From contig NZ_JBLJBV010000082.1 of NCBI RefSeq assembly GCF_047638075.1, positions 5,559-69,558 on the forward strand: 64,000 nt of DNA, read 5' to 3'. This document shows, piece after piece, positions 60,255 through 64,000 of the stretch; position 1 is the stretch's first letter; every line of letters begins with the position of its first letter. The notes below the pieces were generated by a model. It did no database searches, was not told the DNA's origin, and was given only the letters and a program-made list of their open reading frames with translations. This DNA comes from UBA6197 sp047638075 (GTDB lineage: Bacteria > Pseudomonadota > Alphaproteobacteria > Rhodobacterales > Rhodobacteraceae). A program made the translations under genes and the position numbers.

Positions 60255-61610
60255 TTACCGATAGGTGACTTTTTTGACCGCCGCGACCACTTCGTCCGAA
60301 GTGATCAACGCCAGCTTTTCAAGATTTGCCGCATAGGGCATTGGCACGTCTTTACCGGTGCAGTTGATCACCGGCGCATCCAGATAGTCAAACGCGCGTT
60401 CCATGATTGTCGCGCTTAGATGGTTTCCGATCGAGCCGATGGGCCAGCCCTCTTCGACCGTCACGCAACGGTTGGTCTTCATCACCGAGGCCAACACCGT
60501 ATCATAGTCAATCGGGCGCAGGGTGCGCAGGTCAATGACCTCGGCTGAAATCCCGTCGGCTGCCAACTTGTCGGCCGCTTCCAGCGCGTGCGCCACACCA
60601 ATGCCAAAGCTGACAATGGTCACATCACTTCCCTCGCGCCAAATTTTGGCCTTACCGAAGGGAATGGTGAAGTCATCCAGCACCGGCACCTCGAAACTGC
60701 GCCCGTAGAGGATTTCATTTTCAAGGAAGATGACCGGGTTATTGTCACGGATTGCGGTTTTAAGCAGGCCTTTGGCGTCAGCGGCCGAATAGGGCATCAC
60801 CACCTTCAGGCCCGGCACCATCGCAAACCACGCGGCGAAATCCTGACTGTGCTGGGCGGCAACGCGCGCGGCAGCGCCGTTCGGGCCACGGAACACCATC
60901 GGGGCGCCCATCTGACCACCCGACATGTAAAGCGTCTTTGCCGCTGAGTTGATGATGTGATCCATCGCCTGTAGGGCAAAGTTGAAGGTCATGAATTCGA
61001 GAATTGGCCGCAGACCACCGAACGCCGACCCAACGGCAATTCCGGTAAAGCCATGTTCGGTGATCGGCGTATCAATCACCCGCTTTGCGCCGAACTGGTC
61101 CAGAAGGCCCTGGCTGATCTTATAGGCGCCCTGATATTCCCCGACTTCCTCACCCATCAGATAGACGGTTTCGTCACGGGTCATTTCTTCGACCATCGCT
61201 TCGCGTAGCGCTTCGCGCACGGTCATGGTCTTCATTTCGGTGCCTGCGGGCCAGTCGGGGCTGACATCTGGCGCGACCGGGGCGGGGGAGGATGGTGCCG
61301 GGGCAGGCGTTGCTGCCTTGGCGGGTGCAGGGGCCGCGGCCGGGGCCGCTTCTACCTCGGCGCTTTCGTCCTCTGCCACCAAAACCGCAATCGGCGTGTT
61401 CACGGCCACGCCTGCGGTGCCTTCCGCTACCAGCAGCTTACTGATGGTGCCTTCATCGACCGCCTCAAACTCCATCGTGGCCTTATCGGTCTCGATCTCT
61501 GCGATGATCTGGCCGGATTTGACCTCATCGCCCTCTTTTACCAGCCATTTGGCCAGTGTGCCTTCCTCCATCGTGGGTGACAGGGCGGGCATCAAAATTT
61601 CGGTTGCCAT
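60255..61610 (-). CDS. pdhB: Pyruvate dehydrogenase E1 beta with N-terminal lipoyl domain
   Basis: The 451-aa protein carries a lipoyl domain (residues 1-80) that is nearly the same as that of E2 (MEEGTLAKWLVKEGDEV; ETDKATMEFEAVDEG), an Ala/Pro linker and then the E1-beta transketolase-like domain (REALREAMVEEMTRDETVYL, GEEVGEYQGAYKISQGLLDQ, DTPITEHGFTGIAVGSAFGG). The fusion is characteristic of alphaproteobacteria. Confidence 0.96.
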   Translation of the reverse strand: MATEILMPALSPTMEEGTLAKWLVKEGDEVKSGQIIAEIETDKATMEFEAVDEGTISKLLVAEGTAGVAVNTPIAVLVAEDESAEVEAAPAAAPAPAKAATPAPAPSSPAPVAPDVSPDWPAGTEMKTMTVREALREAMVEEMTRDETVYLMGEEVGEYQGAYKISQGLLDQFGAKRVIDTPITEHGFTGIAVGSAFGGLRPILEFMTFNFALQAMDHIINSAAKTLYMSGGQMGAPMVFRGPNGAAARVAAQHSQDFAAWFAMVPGLKVVMPYSAADAKGLLKTAIRDNNPVIFLENEILYGRSFEVPVLDDFTIPFGKAKIWREGSDVTIVSFGIGVAHALEAADKLAADGISAEVIDLRTLRPIDYDTVLASVMKTNRCVTVEEGWPIGSIGNHLSATIMERAFDYLDAPVINCTGKDVPMPYAANLEKLALITSDEVVAAVKKVTYR

Positions 61611-61622
61611 GGTCTGTCTCCC

Positions 61623-62651
61623 TTAGGCGTAAATGTCAGTCCAAAGCTCGGACAGGTCCGGCTCGGGGCTTTCTTTGGCGTATTCTGCCGCTTCGTTCAC
61701 GATCACCTTGATTTCGCGGTCAATCGCCTTCAGATCGTCGTCGGTGGCATGATTGCCCTGCAACAGCAATTCGCGCACATGCTCGATCGCGTCACGCTCT
61801 TCGCGCATTTTCTGCACTTCCTCGCGTGAGCGGTATTTTGCGGGGTCCGACATCGAATGGCCGCGGTAGCGGTATGTATTGATTTCGAGGATGTAGGGCC
61901 CTTCGCCCGCCCGGCAGGCCTCTACGGCACGCTCGCCTGCAGCCTTTACCGCCAGCACATCCATGCCGTCGACCGCCTCGCCCTTGATCCCGTAGGCCAC
62001 GCCCCGACCCCAGAGCGAGGTCGATTTTGTCGACCGCTTCATACTGGTGCCCATTGCATATTGGTTGTTTTCGATGACGAAAACCACCGGAAGGTTCCAC
62101 AGCTCGGCCATGTTGTAGGTCTCATAGACCTGGCCCTGGTTCGCCGCACCGTCACCGAAATAGGTGAACGTTACGCGCCCGTTGCCTTTGTATTTATCCG
62201 CAAAGGCCAGACCCGCGCCCAAGGGAACCTGCGCGCCCACAATCCCGTGCCCGCCATAGAAATGCTTTTCCTTCGAGAACATGTGCATGCTCCCGCCCTT
62301 GCCTTTGGATAGCCCGCCTTCGCGTCCGGTCAGCTCGGCCATCACGCCTTTGGGGTCCATTCCACTGGCTAACATATGGCCATGGTCACGGTAGCTGGTT
62401 ATCCGCTTGTCGCCGTCTTCGGCGGCCGCTTCCAGCCCTACGACGACGGCTTCCTGGCCGATATAAAGGTGACAAAAGCCGCCAATCAGCCCCATGCCGT
62501 ATAGCTGCCCCGCCTTTTCCTCAAACCGGCGAATCAACAGCATCTCTCGATAGAACTTCAGGAGCTCTTCTTTTGAGGTATTTGACTTTCGCGTGGATTT
62601 TCCTGCAGACGCCGCCGCGCCCTTGTTGTCGGGGCTTTTACGTAAAGCCAT
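61623..62651 (-). CDS. pdhA: Pyruvate dehydrogenase E1 alpha
   Basis: ATG 62651 has GGGAGG seven bases upstream, giving 342 aa; an in-frame start at 62666 is rejected. The thiamine pyrophosphate motif is GDGAANQGQVYETYNMAELW NLPVVFVIENN, and the phosphorylation-loop-like RYRGHSMSDPAKYRSREEV is present. It opens the pdhA-pdhB-pdhC operon, 12 bp before pdhB. Confidence 0.97.
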   Translation of the reverse strand: MALRKSPDNKGAAASAGKSTRKSNTSKEELLKFYREMLLIRRFEEKAGQLYGMGLIGGFCHLYIGQEAVVVGLEAAAEDGDKRITSYRDHGHMLASGMDPKGVMAELTGREGGLSKGKGGSMHMFSKEKHFYGGHGIVGAQVPLGAGLAFADKYKGNGRVTFTYFGDGAANQGQVYETYNMAELWNLPVVFVIENNQYAMGTSMKRSTKSTSLWGRGVAYGIKGEAVDGMDVLAVKAAGERAVEACRAGEGPYILEINTYRYRGHSMSDPAKYRSREEVQKMREERDAIEHVRELLLQGNHATDDDLKAIDREIKVIVNEAAEYAKESPEPDLSELWTDIYA

Positions 62652-62695
62652 GAGGCAACCTCCCATCGGACTGAAATAGTTTAGCGTTAAACCAT

Positions 62696-62724
62696 TTTAT
62701 AACCGATGGCGCGCGCCGATGCAA
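62696..62724 (-). promoter_or_regulatory. Promoter of the pdh operon
   Basis: On the minus strand: TTGCAT (62724-62719), 17 bp, TATAAA (62701-62696), about 45 bp upstream of the pdhA start codon. A GTTTA...TAAAC inverted repeat (62679-62692) lies right after it, near the expected start site, and may be an operator. Confidence 0.65.
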
Positions 62725-63033
62725 TCAGCGGATCACAATCTCATCTGCGCGAATTGTGCCCAGCACATCGCGCGCCCGTTCATCCAAAAGATCGACGTCC
62801 AAAAAACGGTCTGACAGACGCGTTGTCAGGTTCTCCATCCGGGCCACTTCTGCACGCAAACGGTCGCGTTCGGCGCTTAATGCCACGCTTTCGGCTTCAA
62901 TTTGCACCCTGCGAAACACCCCGAAAGACCCCTGAACGGCGGCAAAGGTAAAATACCCCCCCATTACGAAGGTAAGGCTGAAAAAAATCAGCGGGCCAAA
63001 GTTGGGCCGCCCAAAGCCTGATCGATTACGCAT
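62725..63033 (-). CDS. ftsB: FtsB/DivIC-family septum formation initiator
   Basis: The 102-aa protein has an N-terminal membrane helix (FGPLIFFSLTFVMGGYFTFA) and a coiled coil (VQIEAESVALSAERDRLRAE and VARMENLTTRLSD), then DVDLLDERARDVLGTIRADE. It is a bitopic cell-division protein linking to FtsL/FtsQ. Its position in front of pdhA is conserved in alphaproteobacteria. Confidence 0.9.
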   Translation of the reverse strand: MRNRSGFGRPNFGPLIFFSLTFVMGGYFTFAAVQGSFGVFRRVQIEAESVALSAERDRLRAEVARMENLTTRLSDRFLDVDLLDERARDVLGTIRADEIVIR

Positions 63034-63767
63034 ATCCGCCCCTCATGCCGCCCGGTTACCGGACGGGTTACGGAAATCATGCCACAGGCGATTCGCAAAT
63101 GGAATCCCCCCTGTAAAAGAAACCGGGGTGGTTTTCGCCCCCATCACCGCGCGAGAGGTCCGCAAGGACCGGGGGGCAGCGCCCATAGGTTGAACATCGC
63201 GCCAAACCCTTTTCAGCAGGGTTTTGCCGCAAGCCAACCCGGCCAGAAATGCCCTTAGGGCGATGCAACCGCCTGATTGCAAAACTTTGCCATAGCCCGG
63301 CCCCCTTAAGCGGTGCCTTGGCCTTCGGCAACGAGCGGGCGGCTAATATGGCGCGCGGCCTTCGCTGTCATTGTTGAGCCACGGGCACACTGGTATTGAG
63401 ACTATACCGCCAATTCTGCGATTGCGATCCACACAAGGCGAAACGCACCACTTTCAATTGGACCGGGGCGACAACGCTCGGGTCAGCGCGTCACTCTATC
63501 AGGTGGTGACCATCAGAACGCGGATCCCCGCACCGACACATGCCTATATCCATAAACGCACGAAAGATGGGAACTGCAAAAGTGACATCCCTCGTGTCCG
63601 TCTGCTGAAGCCGCTCTGACGGTCGGAAGCCGGTGCGATAGTTTCCACAGTTGATAGTGGGCATCATGAGGCACTCCATGGCGGGCAAGAAGTGTCAGAA
63701 GGCCTGGACCTGTCGCGGTTTGATGCCGTTCCTTTGCTAGCATTTACTGCAACAAAGAAGATCAACT
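63034..63767. other. Gene-free stretch between ftsB and the IS3 orfA
   Basis: No supportable gene. Frames of 60-84 codons on the minus strand lack ribosome sites and recognisable products. The last ~30 bases (tgctagcatttactgcaa caaag, 63737-63757) look like the end of an insertion element of the type with a TTTGTTGCA-like terminus, but this is unproved. Confidence 0.4.
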
Positions 63768-64000
63768 ATGGGACTGAAACGGACTGACGAATTTCGTAAG
63801 GATGCTGTGTATATCGCGTTGACCAGCGGGCTGACGCGCAAGCAGGTGGCAGACGATCTGGGCGTTGGAATGTCGACGCTGAACAAATGGATCACCGCCC
63901 ATCAAGACACTGATGTCGTGTCCAAAGGGGATTTGGCCTCGCGCGCGACCCCGACCAAAGCCTTCGGCGCAAGGTTCGCATCCTCAAGGAGGCCGCGGGA
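63768..64000 (+). pseudogene. IS3-family transposase OrfA, frameshifted and cut by the window edge
   Basis: ATG 63768 starts KRTDEFRKDAVYIALTSGLT, RKQVADDLGVGMSTLNKWI and TAHQDTDVVS, the HTH_Tnp_1 leader of IS3-type OrfA. From about 63927 the frame goes wrong; the expected 'RLRR..RILKEAA' helix is found in another frame (63953-64000: DQSLRRKVRILKEAA). At least one indel lies between, so the copy is probably dead, unless it is a programmed shift. Confidence 0.75.

Overview
The window is high-GC alphaproteobacterial DNA, almost certainly from the order Rhodobacterales (Rhodobacteraceae). The main reason is a complete Rhodobacter-type gene transfer agent (GTA) cluster sitting between fabF/mltG and cysE. 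The ftsB-pdhA-pdhB-pdhC order, a lipoyl domain fused to the E1-beta subunit, and a GyrA with Ala at the quinolone position agree with this. No whole-genome comparison was possible.

Layout. (1) 1-7733: the right part of an integrated element that abuts the 3' end of a tRNA-Ser(CGA) gene. It has the end of a P4-type primase, a dense cluster of GTGCA repeats, a gp10-like neck protein, TerL, HNH, an unknown protein, then capsid, prohead protease, connector and portal, a 55-aa HTH protein and a Cys/His protein. The window shows packaging and head genes but no tail, lysis or baseplate genes. (2) 7824-9172: a graveyard of IS3-family fragments. (3) 9173-13171: a four-gene polyphosphate/phosphate operon on the minus strand (DUF4956, VTC polymerase, PiT transporter, phytase-like esterase). 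(4) 13392-16318: an ECF sigma/anti-sigma pair divergent from an S8 peptidase. The sigma gene and the peptidase gene each carry an in-frame TAG. (5) 16506-31193: tRNA-Leu(CAA), a YqaA-type protein, a DsbB-like protein, gyrA, an outer-membrane protein, trmFO, gluQ, a tandem glycine riboswitch with gcvT-gcvH-gcvP, tpiA and tig. (6) 31526-42734: rpsF-rpsR-rplI, fabD-fabG-acpP, a YhaO/YhaN-like nuclease pair, fabF and mltG. (7) 42813-57978: GTA promoter and genes g1 to g15, followed by a DUF2793 tail-fibre-like gene and a small conserved gene. (8) 58060-63033: cysE, the pyruvate dehydrogenase operon and ftsB. (9) 63768-64000: the start of a frameshifted IS3-type orfA, cut by the window edge.

How the parts work together. 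Most genes are core housekeeping: glycine cleavage under glycine control, type II fatty acid synthesis, pyruvate dehydrogenase, ribosomal proteins and gyrase. Two HK97-type head systems share the window. One is the domesticated, immobile, tail-bearing GTA. The other is a compact island with its own capsid and terminase and no visible tail genes, resembling the capsid-forming phage-inducible islands (cf-PICIs) that borrow tails from helper phages. That island, its GTGCA repeat array, its capsid-first gene order and its tRNA-Ser junction are the best candidates for an undescribed system. The decaying sigma/anti-sigma/protease locus is the second most interesting region.
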